From: Bradyrhizobium diazoefficiens
GTDB lineage: Bacteria; Pseudomonadota; Alphaproteobacteria; Rhizobiales; Xanthobacteraceae
Direction of reading: 5' to 3'
DNA: 64,000 nt
NCBI RefSeq assembly: GCF_018131015.1
Contig: NZ_JAFCJJ010000019.1
Location: 62,001-126,000, forward strand
The position numbers and the translations under genes were made by a program. Under the pieces are notes generated by a model that worked only from the letters and a program-made list of their open reading frames with translations, did not search any database and was not told the DNA's origin. Below, piece by piece: positions 1-7,935 of the stretch. Each line of letters starts with the position of its first letter. Positions within the stretch are counted from its first letter, which is position 1.

Positions 1-1
1 C

Positions 2-148
2 AAGCGCATCGAGGTCACGATCTCGATCGGGCTGACCACGCTGGAGCAGAAGGGCGAGAGCGTCGCCGACGTGCTCAAGCGCGCCGACACCGCGCTCTAC
101 CGCGCCAAGCACGACGGCCGCAACCGGGTGGTCTCGCACGCGGCGTGA
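2..148 (+). CDS. C-terminal end of a GGDEF (diguanylate cyclase) protein, truncated by the window edge
   Basis: The frame is open from the left edge to a TGA at 146-148 and encodes 48 residues. The translation contains VTISIGLTTLE and ADTALYRAKHDGRNRV, which match the end of a GGDEF domain (the beta strand with the conserved SIG, and the final ADxALYxAKxxGRN helix). GGDEF domains make cyclic di-GMP from two GTP. The signature loop and any sensor domain lie left of the window, so catalytic activity cannot be judged. The next gene is on the opposite strand, so this one ends its transcription unit here. Confidence 0.85.
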   Translation, partial: KRIEVTISIGLTTLEQKGESVADVLKRADTALYRAKHDGRNRVVSHAA

Positions 149-240
149 GGCGGGCCCTCGCGCAAAAACTGCGAAAACAACCCCATGCACTGATTCCGGC
201 GCCAGTCGGATCAATGGCTTAGGCGGGTAGCAAAGCGCCT

Positions 241-1617
241 TCAGAGAGCCTTGCGAAGCGGCCGGAACGCGTCCCTGACCTCCCTGCTGAAGATATCGGG
301 CTGCTCCCAGGCAGCGAAGTGGCCGCCGGCCTCGGCCTGGTGGAAGTAGATCAGGTTGGGATAGGCCTTCTCGGCCCAGCTCCGCGGCGCGACGAAGCTC
401 TCGCCGGGGAATGCGGTCACGGCGGCCGGGATCGGGACGTTTGCGGGCAGATAGAGGTTGGTCTTGTTTTCCCAATAGAGCCGCGCCGAGGAAATCGCGG
501 TGTTGGTCACCCAGTACAGCGTGATGTTGTCGAGCACGTCGTCGCGGGTCAGTGCGCCCGCCGGGTGCCCGTTGACGGCGCGTCCGGCCACCGCCGATTG
601 CATCGCCGAGGCCGGCTGGGCATAACCGTCGCCGTGGTCGAGCAGCCAGGCCGCAAGGCCGGCCGGTGAGTCCGTCAATGCCGCGAGCGTTTGCGGCCGC
701 GTCGCCATGATCTGGGCGTAGGCGCGCCGCTTCGCGAACTGGACCTTGAGCTGCTCGAAGGCGTGCTGTTCCTCCGCCGACAGGTTTGCCGGCGCGGGCC
801 CGCCTGACGCGACCGCCTTCAATATCTCCGGCGGCACGACGCCGGGCAGGTTGACATGGATGCCGAGCAATTCGCTCGCGCCCAGTTTTCCCATTTCGTT
901 GGAGACCGGCGAGCCCCAGTCGCCGCCTTGCGCGACGAACTTGCTGTAGCCGAGGCGCTTCATCAGCACGACCCAGGCGCGGGCGATCCGGATTGGGTCC
1001 CAGCCGGACGTGGCCGGCTTGCCCGAGAACCCGTAGCCGGGCATCGAGGGGATCACCAGATGGAAGGCGTCGTCGGCGCTTGCGCCGTGCGCGGTGGGAT
1101 TGGTCAAGGGATCGACGATCTTCATCTGCTCGATGACGGAGCCGGGCCAGCCATGGGTGACGATCATCGGCAAGGCGGTATCGTGCTTCGAGCGGACGTG
1201 GATGAAGTGAATGTCGAGGCCGTCGATCTCGGTGAGGAACTGTGGCAACGCGTTCAGCCGTGCTTCGACCTTGCGCCAGTCGTAGCCAGTTTGCCAGTAG
1301 CGGACGAGGTCCTGCAGCATCGCCAGCGGCACGCCCTGGGAGTCGTCGGCGACGGTCTCCTTCTCCGGCCAGCGGGTCGCCGCCAGCCGCCGGCGGAGGT
1401 CGGCGAGATCGGCCTCGGGGATATCGATGTGGAAAGGACGGATCGGGTCGTTGGTCGTCGCAGCGCGTGCCGGACGGATACCAGGCAGACTTGCTGCGCC
1501 GGTGGCGACCAGTCCCATGGCCGCGCCCGCAATCAGCCCGCGCCTGTCGAAATCGATGCTTCCGGGATTTTGCTGCGGGACGGCGATTGCAATTGAAGTC
1601 TTCGATGGCGTCGTCAT
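241..1617 (-). CDS. Tat-exported epoxide hydrolase (EHN domain plus alpha/beta hydrolase)
   Basis: 458 residues. I start at the ATG at 1615-1617 because a GAGGAGAT Shine-Dalgarno lies just upstream; the longer frame from 1677 adds only 20 residues before it. Arg25-Arg26 in DRRGLIAG followed by a hydrophobic stretch and an ARAA cleavage site is a twin-arginine signal. Residues about 55-165 resemble the epoxide hydrolase N-terminal (EHN) domain. HGWPGS at 155-160 is the oxyanion-hole motif, Asp233 in GGDWG the expected nucleophile, and GGHFAAWEQPD near the C-terminus carries the His. Members open epoxides to diols, but many bacterial paralogues have unknown substrates. It is divergent from a LysR gene, the likely regulator. 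Export to the periplasm is inferred from the signal. Confidence 0.88.
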   Translation of the reverse strand: MTTPSKTSIAIAVPQQNPGSIDFDRRGLIAGAAMGLVATGAASLPGIRPARAATTNDPIRPFHIDIPEADLADLRRRLAATRWPEKETVADDSQGVPLAMLQDLVRYWQTGYDWRKVEARLNALPQFLTEIDGLDIHFIHVRSKHDTALPMIVTHGWPGSVIEQMKIVDPLTNPTAHGASADDAFHLVIPSMPGYGFSGKPATSGWDPIRIARAWVVLMKRLGYSKFVAQGGDWGSPVSNEMGKLGASELLGIHVNLPGVVPPEILKAVASGGPAPANLSAEEQHAFEQLKVQFAKRRAYAQIMATRPQTLAALTDSPAGLAAWLLDHGDGYAQPASAMQSAVAGRAVNGHPAGALTRDDVLDNITLYWVTNTAISSARLYWENKTNLYLPANVPIPAAVTAFPGESFVAPRSWAEKAYPNLIYFHQAEAGGHFAAWEQPDIFSREVRDAFRPLRKAL

Positions 1618-1983
1618 GTGACGATCTCCTCGGCATGCCGCTGACAAAGCCGCGATCACTTCGCTGGCGGCCGGCATGCATCATACCGTGCGTAAAGACG
1701 GTGGCATCGCGTACCGACAAGTGGTCCCGATCAAAACGTGATGAAGGCAATGCAGGACAATACCGCTGACCAAACGCTCCAAGGCGCCGGTTGCGGCGCG
1801 AGGATCTCATTGTCGAGCAGCTTGCAATAGACAGAGAGGGCGCGAGGCCTCGAGCCGAGGCGTTCAGGGCAATCGTCGAGCCGCAGGCCGCGCGATAGCT
1901 GGCCCCGGTTTCAACGCGACTTGTCGGGCCATGGCCGGACTCTTAACCTGCCCATTGATCTTGGCGCATGCTGGCAGCTCCCC
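1618..1983. other. Divergent intergenic region, epoxide hydrolase / LysR
   Basis: 366 bases between two divergent starts. It should hold the promoters for both genes and a LysR binding site. A self-complementary GGCATGCCG lies close to the hydrolase start and a second GGCATGC follows about 40 bases further on. I see no convincing small gene; the frames that cross it have no good ribosome site. If the LysR protein starts at the alternative ATG at 1921, the region is shorter. Confidence 0.5.
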
Positions 1984-2976
1984 GTGGACCGTATCGATGC
2001 AATGAAGGTGTTTGTCTCGGCCGTGGACGAGGGCAGTCTCGCAGGCGCGGGCAGGCGGCTTGGCCGGTCACCGGCGGCGGTGAGCCGGGCCATTGCCTTT
2101 CTCGAGGCCCATGTCGGGGCCGAGCTGCTGCACCGGACCACGCGCGCCCTGAAACTGAGCGAGGCGGGCGAGCGCTATGTGGCCGCCTGCCGGCGCGTGC
2201 TGGTCGATCTCGAGGAAGCGGATATCGCGGCCGGCGGCGAACGGGCCGCGCCCCGTGGCGTCCTGACGCTCACCGCGCCGATCATCACCGGCGAAGACCT
2301 GATGCGGCCGGTGGTCGACGCTTTCATCAACGAATTTCCGGCGGTATCGGTGCGGCTGCTTCTGGTCGACGGGCAGGTCAACCTGATCGACGAGGGTATC
2401 GACGTCGCGCTGCGGATCGCGCATCTGGCGGATTCGAGTTTCGTTGCGGTCCGCCTCGGCGAAGTCCGTCGCGTGATTGCGGCGGCACCTGCATATCTCA
2501 CGCGACATCCCGTCATCGACGAGCCCGCCGATCTGGCGAAGCATCAGATCGTATCGATGACGCATTTCGGCCAGGACTCCTGGAGCTTTCCGCCCTTGAA
2601 GAACTCCTCGGTGCCGAGGACGGTGCGGTTCACGCCCAGGCTGATCGTCAACACGGTCCGCGCGGCGGTGGCTTCGGCCGCGGAAGGCAACGGCGTCACG
2701 CGGCTGTTCTCCTATCATATCGCCGACGAGATCCGGGACGGGCGCTTGAAAATCCTCCTCGACAAGGACGAACATCCGCCATTGCCGGTACACCTGCTGG
2801 CACCACAGGGACGCTTGTCCGTGCCGAAGGTGCGCGCCTTCGTCGATTTTGCCGTGCCGCGATTCAAGCGCTATTTCGAGCAGTTGTCGCGCGATGCCAA
2901 GGCGACTGCCAGGGGGAGTATGAAGGGCAGCGCCGACGCCATTCGTTCGCGCCGCGGAAGACTGACTGCCGAATAG
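1984..2976 (+). CDS. LysR-family transcriptional regulator
   Basis: 330 residues from a GTG at 1984, chosen because VDRIDAMKVFVSAVDEGS is the usual N-terminus of this subfamily (normally MDRIDAMKVF). The frame is open to an ATG at 1921, giving 351 residues, but the extra 21 match nothing in the family. Residues 1-60 form the winged helix-turn-helix (SLAGAGRRLGRSPAAVSRAIAF), followed by a periplasmic-binding-like effector domain, with a basic tail (SRRGR). The gene is divergent from the epoxide hydrolase and 91 bases upstream of an SDR on the same strand, so it probably controls one or both. The effector is unknown. Confidence 0.88.
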   Translation: MDRIDAMKVFVSAVDEGSLAGAGRRLGRSPAAVSRAIAFLEAHVGAELLHRTTRALKLSEAGERYVAACRRVLVDLEEADIAAGGERAAPRGVLTLTAPIITGEDLMRPVVDAFINEFPAVSVRLLLVDGQVNLIDEGIDVALRIAHLADSSFVAVRLGEVRRVIAAAPAYLTRHPVIDEPADLAKHQIVSMTHFGQDSWSFPPLKNSSVPRTVRFTPRLIVNTVRAAVASAAEGNGVTRLFSYHIADEIRDGRLKILLDKDEHPPLPVHLLAPQGRLSVPKVRAFVDFAVPRFKRYFEQLSRDAKATARGSMKGSADAIRSRRGRLTAE

Positions 2977-3067
2977 CGCGTATTCGCATCGTTTCCCGAT
3001 CGACCTAGTTTCCGTGGTGTCACGAGGCGGCGGTGGTCGCCGCCTCAGGAGATCATGGAGACCCATC

Positions 3068-3778
3068 ATGGGTGCAGCACAGAAAGTCGTAATCATCACC
3101 GGCGCGTCGCAGGGTATCGGCGCGGCCCTGGTCAAGGGATATCGGGACCGCAACTATCGCGTTGTTGCCAGTTCCCGTTCGATCAAGCAGTCCTCCGATC
3201 CGGATGTCCTGACGGTTTCCGGCGACGTCGCAGACCCGAAGACCGCCGAACGCATCGTGTCGCAAGCGCTCGAACGCTTCGGCCGCATCGACACGCTCGT
3301 CAACAATGCCGGCATCTTCATTGCCAAGCCGTTCACGGACTATACGGACGAGGATTACGCCAACGCCCTCGCCACCAACCTCAACGGCTTCTTCAACGTC
3401 ACCCGGCGCGCGGCCAGCGAAATGGAAAAGCAGGGGTCCGGCCACATCGTGCAGATCACGACCAGCCTGGTCGATCACGCCAATAGCAGCGTGCCGTCGG
3501 TGCTCGCGTCCCTGACCAAGGGCGGATTGAACGCGGCAACCAGGTCACTCGCGATCGAATACGCCAAGAAGGGTATCCGGGTGAATGCCGTGTCGCCCGG
3601 CGCAATCAAGACGCCCCTGCACGGACCGGAAACGCATGAGTTCCTGGCCAACCTGCATCCGGTCGGACGGATGGGCGAGATCCGCGATATCGTCGATGCC
3701 GTGCTTTATCTCGAGGGCGCCAGTTTCGTGACCGGCGAGATCCTGCATGTCGACGGCGGACAGAGCGCGGGCCACTAG
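3068..3778 (+). CDS. SDR-family oxidoreductase with no Tyr in the usual active-site position
   Basis: 236 residues; ATG at 3068 with a GGAG about eight bases upstream. TGASQGIG at 11-18 is the dinucleotide-binding glycine motif, NNAG at 79-82 is conserved and VNAVSPGAIKTP is the usual region after the active site. The catalytic YxxxK is altered: the segment reads VLASLTKGGLN, so Lys151 is kept but the residue four before it is Ala147, and no Tyr lies nearby. The fold is a classical SDR of normal length. The change suggests a substrate or chemistry different from standard ketoreductases, or a non-catalytic role. It probably shares regulation with the upstream LysR gene. Confidence 0.87.
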   Translation: MGAAQKVVIITGASQGIGAALVKGYRDRNYRVVASSRSIKQSSDPDVLTVSGDVADPKTAERIVSQALERFGRIDTLVNNAGIFIAKPFTDYTDEDYANALATNLNGFFNVTRRAASEMEKQGSGHIVQITTSLVDHANSSVPSVLASLTKGGLNAATRSLAIEYAKKGIRVNAVSPGAIKTPLHGPETHEFLANLHPVGRMGEIRDIVDAVLYLEGASFVTGEILHVDGGQSAGH

Positions 3779-3843
3779 CAAGCCAGCACCGTGCGCGAAG
3801 CTGCTTCCGCAAGCTCAGTTGTCATTCTATCTCCAAGCTCCGC

Positions 3844-3968
3844 TGTCATTCCCCGCGAAGGCGGGGAATCCAGTACGCCGCGGCTTCTCGGTTTCAGCCT
3901 CGCTGCCTCTGGAATACTGGATCACCCGCCCCAGTGCGCAATTGCGCACAAGGCGGGTGATGACACCG
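3844..3968. repeat. Intergenic foldback repeat (CATTCCCCGCG type)
   Basis: About 125 bases containing the hairpin CATTCCCCGCGAAGGCGGGGAAT, read as two arms of TTCCCCGC/GCGGGGAA, and ending in an imperfect inverted continuation (TACTGGATCACCCGCC and GGCGGGTGATGACA). ATCCAGTA and TACTGGAT form an internal arm pair. Such short palindromic elements are dispersed in Bradyrhizobium and Rhodopseudomonas genomes. It lies between the ends of the convergent SDR and TetR genes, so it may also act as a terminator. Confidence 0.6.
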
Positions 3969-3987
3969 TCGGACATGGCGACGGCGC

Positions 3988-4593
3988 TTACTGCGGCGAG
4001 CGATCGGCCTTCGCCTGCCTAGCCGCATCGCTGCTCACATCCACGCCCGCATTCCGCAGCAGCACCTTGGCCGCTTCCTTCGCGGCGCGCGCCATTGCGG
4101 GGTCGTCGTGGATCAGATCCTGGGCGATCGAGCCGTCGACCAGCAGCACGAGCTGGGTGGCGAGCGCGTCCGCCTCGGCAACGCCGAGCTCGGTCAGGCG
4201 GTCGCGAAACCAGAGCCGGCGGCTTTCCTTGAAGGCCCTGGCGATCTTCTTCACCGCGCGGTCCTCGCTGCCGAGCTCGGCGACCGCGTTGACGAACGGG
4301 CAGCCGCGAAAATCCTTCGCCGCAAAACGCCGCTCCAGCGAATCGAACGTGGCGAGGATCTGCTCGGCCGGCGGCTTGTCGGAGGGGCGGGGGTCGACGA
4401 AGCGGCGTTCGAGATACGCGGCGATCAGGGCGTCCTTGGACGGGAAGTGGTTGTAGAGCGTGCGCTTGGAGATGCCGACCTCAGTCGCGATGGTGTCGAC
4501 GCCGATCGCGCGAATGCCCTGCAGATAGAACAGCTTGTCTGCGGTCTGTAGGATCCGCTCCTTCATCGTCTGTGGGGTCGTCGGGGGAGCCAT
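3988..4593 (-). CDS. TetR-family transcriptional repressor
   Basis: 201 residues from the ATG at 4591-4593, preceded by AGAGGA at a suitable distance. The frame runs further upstream, but only over the MFS promoter and coding region in antisense. The N-terminus has the TetR helix-turn-helix (ILQTADKLFYLQGIRAIGVD then ISKRTLYNHFPSKDALIAAYL). The rest is a TetR ligand-binding domain with RGCPFVNAVAEL, seen in a subgroup that often sits beside transporters. It is divergent from an MFS transporter, with a palindrome between them, so it most likely represses both itself and the transporter. The ligand is unknown. Confidence 0.9.
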   Translation of the reverse strand: MAPPTTPQTMKERILQTADKLFYLQGIRAIGVDTIATEVGISKRTLYNHFPSKDALIAAYLERRFVDPRPSDKPPAEQILATFDSLERRFAAKDFRGCPFVNAVAELGSEDRAVKKIARAFKESRRLWFRDRLTELGVAEADALATQLVLLVDGSIAQDLIHDDPAMARAAKEAAKVLLRNAGVDVSSDAARQAKADRSPQ

Positions 4594-4616
4594 GCAGCAG
4601 CAGACGTCCTCTTTGC

Positions 4617-4660
4617 TTGACAGCACCGCTCCCTTATAGACTAAGTACACAGGTCTGTGT
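4617..4660 (+). promoter_or_regulatory. Candidate MFS promoter and TetR operator
   Basis: ACACAG-GT-CTGTGT at 4647-4660 is a perfect six-base inverted repeat around a two-base centre, the size and symmetry of a TetR operator. TTGACA at 4617-4622 is a consensus -35 on the plus strand; the matching -10 is weak (TAAGTA near 4643-4648). The palindrome would overlap the -10/start region, so bound repressor would block transcription of the MFS gene. It lies between the two divergent starts. Confidence 0.55.
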
Positions 4661-4723
4661 AACCAAATTGAGCTGAAATCGCAGGCCACGGCGCGCGCGC
4701 CGCGCCCAAGAGGGAGAACAACA

Positions 4724-5962
4724 ATGCCCCTGCTGCAGGTCCTGCGTCCGACATTGCCCATCCTGATCGGCGCCTCGATCATGCTGACGCTGAGCATGGG
4801 GCTGCGGCAGAGCCTAGGCATCTTCATGCAGCCGCTGACGCATGACATCCACCTTTCGATCTCGGACTTCACGCTGGCGCTTGCGGTTCAGAACCTCGCC
4901 TGGGGCTTCCTGCAGCCGCTCGCCGGCGCGATGACGGTGCGTTACGGCTTTCGCCCCATCATGGTCGCGGGCGCGCTGATGTACATCGCGGGCCTTGCCC
5001 TGATGACCACCGCGCACGGCCTCGTCAGCATCATGATCGGCGCCGGCGTGCTGATCGGCACCTCGCTCGCCTGCACCGCGAACGCGATCGCGATGTCGGT
5101 GGCGGCACGCGCGGTGCCCGAAACGGTGCGCTCCACCGTGCTCGGCATCGTCTCCGGCGCGGGCTCGCTCGGCGCGCTGCTGTCGGCGCCGATCGGGCAG
5201 ATGCTCAACGAGGGATTTGGCTGGCGCGTCGGGCTTGCCGGCTTCGTCATCATGTCGGTGCTGATGATCCCGGCCGCGCTGTATGCCGGCCGTGTCGATG
5301 AGGTCCCGCTGCCGAAGCCGGCCGCCGCCGACCTCGGCGACGTCACGGCCGCAAGCGTCGCGCGGACGGCGTTCGGCAACGCGTCCTTTCTGGTGATGAC
5401 CTGCGCCTACCTCGTCTGCGGCATGCAGCTCGTCTTCCTCACGACGCATTTGCCGTCGTATCTCGCCATCTGCGGCCTCGATCCGATGCTGAGCGCGCAG
5501 ACGCTCGGCATGATCGGCGGCTTCAACGTGCTGGGCTCGCTGTTCTTCGGCTGGGCCGGCCAGCGCTGGAACAAGCTGGCGCTGCTGGGCGCCATCTACA
5601 TCCTGCGCTCGCTCGCGCTCGCCTGGTATTTCATGCTGCCGGCGACGCCGACCTCGACGCTGCTGTTCGGCGCCATCATGGGCTTTTTGTGGATGGGCGT
5701 CGGCCCGCTGGTGGCGGGCGCCGTCGCCGAGATGTTCGGCCTGCGCTGGCAGGCGATGATCCAGGGCCTCGCCTTCATGAGCCACCAGGTCGGCAGCTTC
5801 CTCGGCGCCTATGGAGGCGGGGTGCTCTACGACGTGCTCGGCTCCTACACCATAGCCTGGCGCATCGGCGTGGCGTTGGGTCTGGCCGGCGGCATCATCC
5901 AGGTCGCCTTCGCGCTGATCCGGCCGTCGCAGCCGCCGGCGCCGGTGCTAAAGGCGGCGTAG
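4724..5962 (+). CDS. MFS transporter
   Basis: 412 residues with about twelve hydrophobic helices and no signal peptide cleavage. The ATG at 4724 follows GAGGGAGAACAACA. The N-terminal half has LRQSLGIFMQPL and a short cytoplasmic loop (VRYGFRP), and the two halves are joined by a polar loop around residue 195 (DEVPLPKPAAADLG). It resembles oxalate/formate-antiporter-like or monocarboxylate-type MFS proteins, but the substrate cannot be read from sequence. The divergent TetR gene and the shared palindrome suggest ligand-induced efflux or uptake. Confidence 0.88.
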   Translation: MPLLQVLRPTLPILIGASIMLTLSMGLRQSLGIFMQPLTHDIHLSISDFTLALAVQNLAWGFLQPLAGAMTVRYGFRPIMVAGALMYIAGLALMTTAHGLVSIMIGAGVLIGTSLACTANAIAMSVAARAVPETVRSTVLGIVSGAGSLGALLSAPIGQMLNEGFGWRVGLAGFVIMSVLMIPAALYAGRVDEVPLPKPAAADLGDVTAASVARTAFGNASFLVMTCAYLVCGMQLVFLTTHLPSYLAICGLDPMLSAQTLGMIGGFNVLGSLFFGWAGQRWNKLALLGAIYILRSLALAWYFMLPATPTSTLLFGAIMGFLWMGVGPLVAGAVAEMFGLRWQAMIQGLAFMSHQVGSFLGAYGGGVLYDVLGSYTIAWRIGVALGLAGGIIQVAFALIRPSQPPAPVLKAA

Positions 5963-5971
5963 TCGCGCTCG

Positions 5972-6110
5972 TGCCCTGGACGCAGCGCAGCGCTTCTTCA
6001 GCGGTGCGCTGCTGAGCCGGGGCCCATGTCTCCGCAAGCAGGCCCTGTTGCTTTCTGGGTCCCGGCTCAGCGCAGCAGCGCAAGAGCGCTGCAGCGCGTC
6101 CGGGACACGA
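5972..6110. repeat. Foldback repeat A, copy 1
   Basis: 139 bases almost identical to the copy at 12159-12296. Both start with TG-CCC(T/C)GGACGCAGCGCAG and end with CTGCAGCGCGTCCGGGACA, which are inverted versions of each other, so the element folds back on itself. The middle part (CTTCTTCAGCGGTGCGCTG) is identical in both copies. No open frame is conserved, so it looks like a non-coding dispersed repeat. A partial third copy lies at 11617-11691. Confidence 0.75.
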
Positions 6111-6144
6111 AAACCGGGCGGGGAGGCCTCCGACGTACCAGTTT

Positions 6145-6990
6145 CTACTTGACTGCTCCCCCCGTGATGCCGGCGATGAAGCGGTCGAGGAAGAGATTGT
6201 ACGCAATCGCCACGGGGATTGCGGCGATCAGGGCGCCGGCCATGATCTCGCCCCAGAAGAACACGTCGCCCCGGATCAGGTCGGTCGTGACGCCCAGCGT
6301 GATCGGCTTCTGGTCCGACGACGAGACGAAGGTCAGCGCGTAGACGAACTCCTGCAGGGTCAGGGTGAACGTGAAGATCACCACGGTCAGGATCGCCGGT
6401 ATCGACAGGGGGATCGCCATCTTGATGAAGGCGCCGAACAGGCTGCAGCCGTCCACGATCGCGGCTTCCTCGATCTCGATCGGCAGCGCTTTGAAAAATC
6501 CCATCAGCAGCCAGGAGCAGAACGGGATGGTGAAGGTTGGATAGACCAGCACCAGCGCCCACATCGAGTTCTGCAGCCCGAGCTCGGCGATGATCCGCGA
6601 CAGCGGCAGGAACAACAGGGTCGGCGGCACGAGGTAAGTCAGGAAGATCGTGATGCCGAGCGCTTCGCCCTTGCGGCTGGTCATGCGGGCGAGGCTGTAG
6701 CCGGCTGGAACCGCGGTGACCAGCGTGATTGCGGTGACGCAGAGGCCGATGATCAGCGAGTTCAGCAGCCAGCGCGCGAACAGGGTCTCCTCGAACAGGT
6801 ACTTGATGTGCTCGAGCGTCGGCGGCTCGTTGAACCAGAACGGAATGTTGGTGACGTCGTAGAGATCGCTGTTCTGTTTGAACGCCGTGATCACCATCCA
6901 GTAGAACGGGAAGGCGGCCAGGATGACGAAGAACGCGACGCCGAAATAGAAGCCGGTCTCGCGGAGCGCGCGGGCAGCGGGACGGGGCAT
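6145..6990 (-). CDS. Carbohydrate ABC transporter permease (MalG type)
   Basis: 281 residues, six predicted membrane helices. The motif EEAAIVDGCSLFGAF followed by KMAIPLS is the EAA loop that docks on the ATPase. It starts one base after the end of the partner permease gene, with a GGGAG ribosome site inside that gene, so the two are translationally linked. The N-terminal FYFGVAFFVILAAFPFYWM is typical of MalG/UgpE proteins of the CUT1 group. It is the last gene of the four-gene import operon; repeat A follows. Confidence 0.92.
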   Translation of the reverse strand: MPRPAARALRETGFYFGVAFFVILAAFPFYWMVITAFKQNSDLYDVTNIPFWFNEPPTLEHIKYLFEETLFARWLLNSLIIGLCVTAITLVTAVPAGYSLARMTSRKGEALGITIFLTYLVPPTLLFLPLSRIIAELGLQNSMWALVLVYPTFTIPFCSWLLMGFFKALPIEIEEAAIVDGCSLFGAFIKMAIPLSIPAILTVVIFTFTLTLQEFVYALTFVSSSDQKPITLGVTTDLIRGDVFFWGEIMAGALIAAIPVAIAYNLFLDRFIAGITGGAVK

Positions 6991-6991
6991 G

Positions 6992-7921
6992 TCAGATCTC
7001 CCGGCGACGAATGAAGCGCAGCATGAAAATCACCACCACGAGCAGCACCGGCAGCATGAACAGCGAGATGGCCGCACCATGCGCGACGTCGCCGGACACG
7101 ATGCCGGTCTGAAAGCCCGCGAAACCCAGCACCGAGGTCGCGCCACCCGGGCCACCCATGGTCAGCAGGAAGACGATGGAAAGATCGGTGAAGGTGAACA
7201 CGATGCCGAAGATCAGGCCGATGGCCATGATCGGCAGGATCATCGGCAGGATGATCTGGTAGTTGCGGCGCCAGAATCCCGCACCGTCGACCGTCGCTGC
7301 GTCGATCACGTCCTGCGGGACCGCGGTGATGCCGGCGAGGAAGATCACGATGGCAAACGGGAAAAAGCGCCAGGCGTTGATGATGATGATGCACAGCATC
7401 GCTAGATACGGATTGCCGAGCCAGTTCGGTGCCTCCTCGCGAGTGAGGATGCCGGCTGCGATCATGGTCCAGTTGATCACGCTGTAGAGGGAATCGAACA
7501 TCCACTGCCAGGCGATGGTGGCGAGCGCGACCGGGACCGCGAACGGCAGGATGATCAGCGCGCGCACGATCTTGCGGCCGGGGAAGGGCTGCAGCAGCAG
7601 GAAGGCGCCGAACTTTCCGAGCACGAGGCCGAGCAGTTGCGAGCCGAAGGTGAAGACGAAGGTGTTGCGCAGCGTGTCGAGGAAGGTCGGGTTCTGCAGG
7701 ATTTGCTTGAAGTTCGCCAGGCCGACGAACTTCCAGGTCGGGTCGTAGATCGTATAGGCGCTGAGCGAGTAGTAGATCGCGAGCAGAAGCGGCAGGCCGA
7801 CCAGCAGCAGCACATAGATGATCGCGGGCGCGATCAGGACCGTTTCGAGGACCGCGCGACGGTCGAAGATGAAGTGGAAGCGCGACGTCGGCTTGACGAC
7901 AGGTTCGGCGATCGCCGACAT
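6992..7921 (-). CDS. Carbohydrate ABC transporter permease (MalF type)
   Basis: 309 residues with about six membrane helices after a short cytoplasmic tail. DAATVDGAGFWRRNYQIILP is the EAA loop. A GAAGGAG ribosome site precedes the ATG at 7919-7921, which lies 14 bases after the ATPase gene. It forms the membrane channel with the MalG-type gene that follows. Unlike E. coli MalF it has no large periplasmic insert, as is usual for rhizobial sugar and polyol importers. Confidence 0.92.
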   Translation of the reverse strand: MSAIAEPVVKPTSRFHFIFDRRAVLETVLIAPAIIYVLLLVGLPLLLAIYYSLSAYTIYDPTWKFVGLANFKQILQNPTFLDTLRNTFVFTFGSQLLGLVLGKFGAFLLLQPFPGRKIVRALIILPFAVPVALATIAWQWMFDSLYSVINWTMIAAGILTREEAPNWLGNPYLAMLCIIIINAWRFFPFAIVIFLAGITAVPQDVIDAATVDGAGFWRRNYQIILPMILPIMAIGLIFGIVFTFTDLSIVFLLTMGGPGGATSVLGFAGFQTGIVSGDVAHGAAISLFMLPVLLVVVIFMLRFIRRREI

Positions 7922-7935
7922 CGGTTAGGTCTCCT

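Noticed and set aside
4814..5785. 323-residue minus-strand frame rich in His, Asp and Arg
   Set aside because: Antisense to the MFS transporter and typical GC-rich shadow composition.
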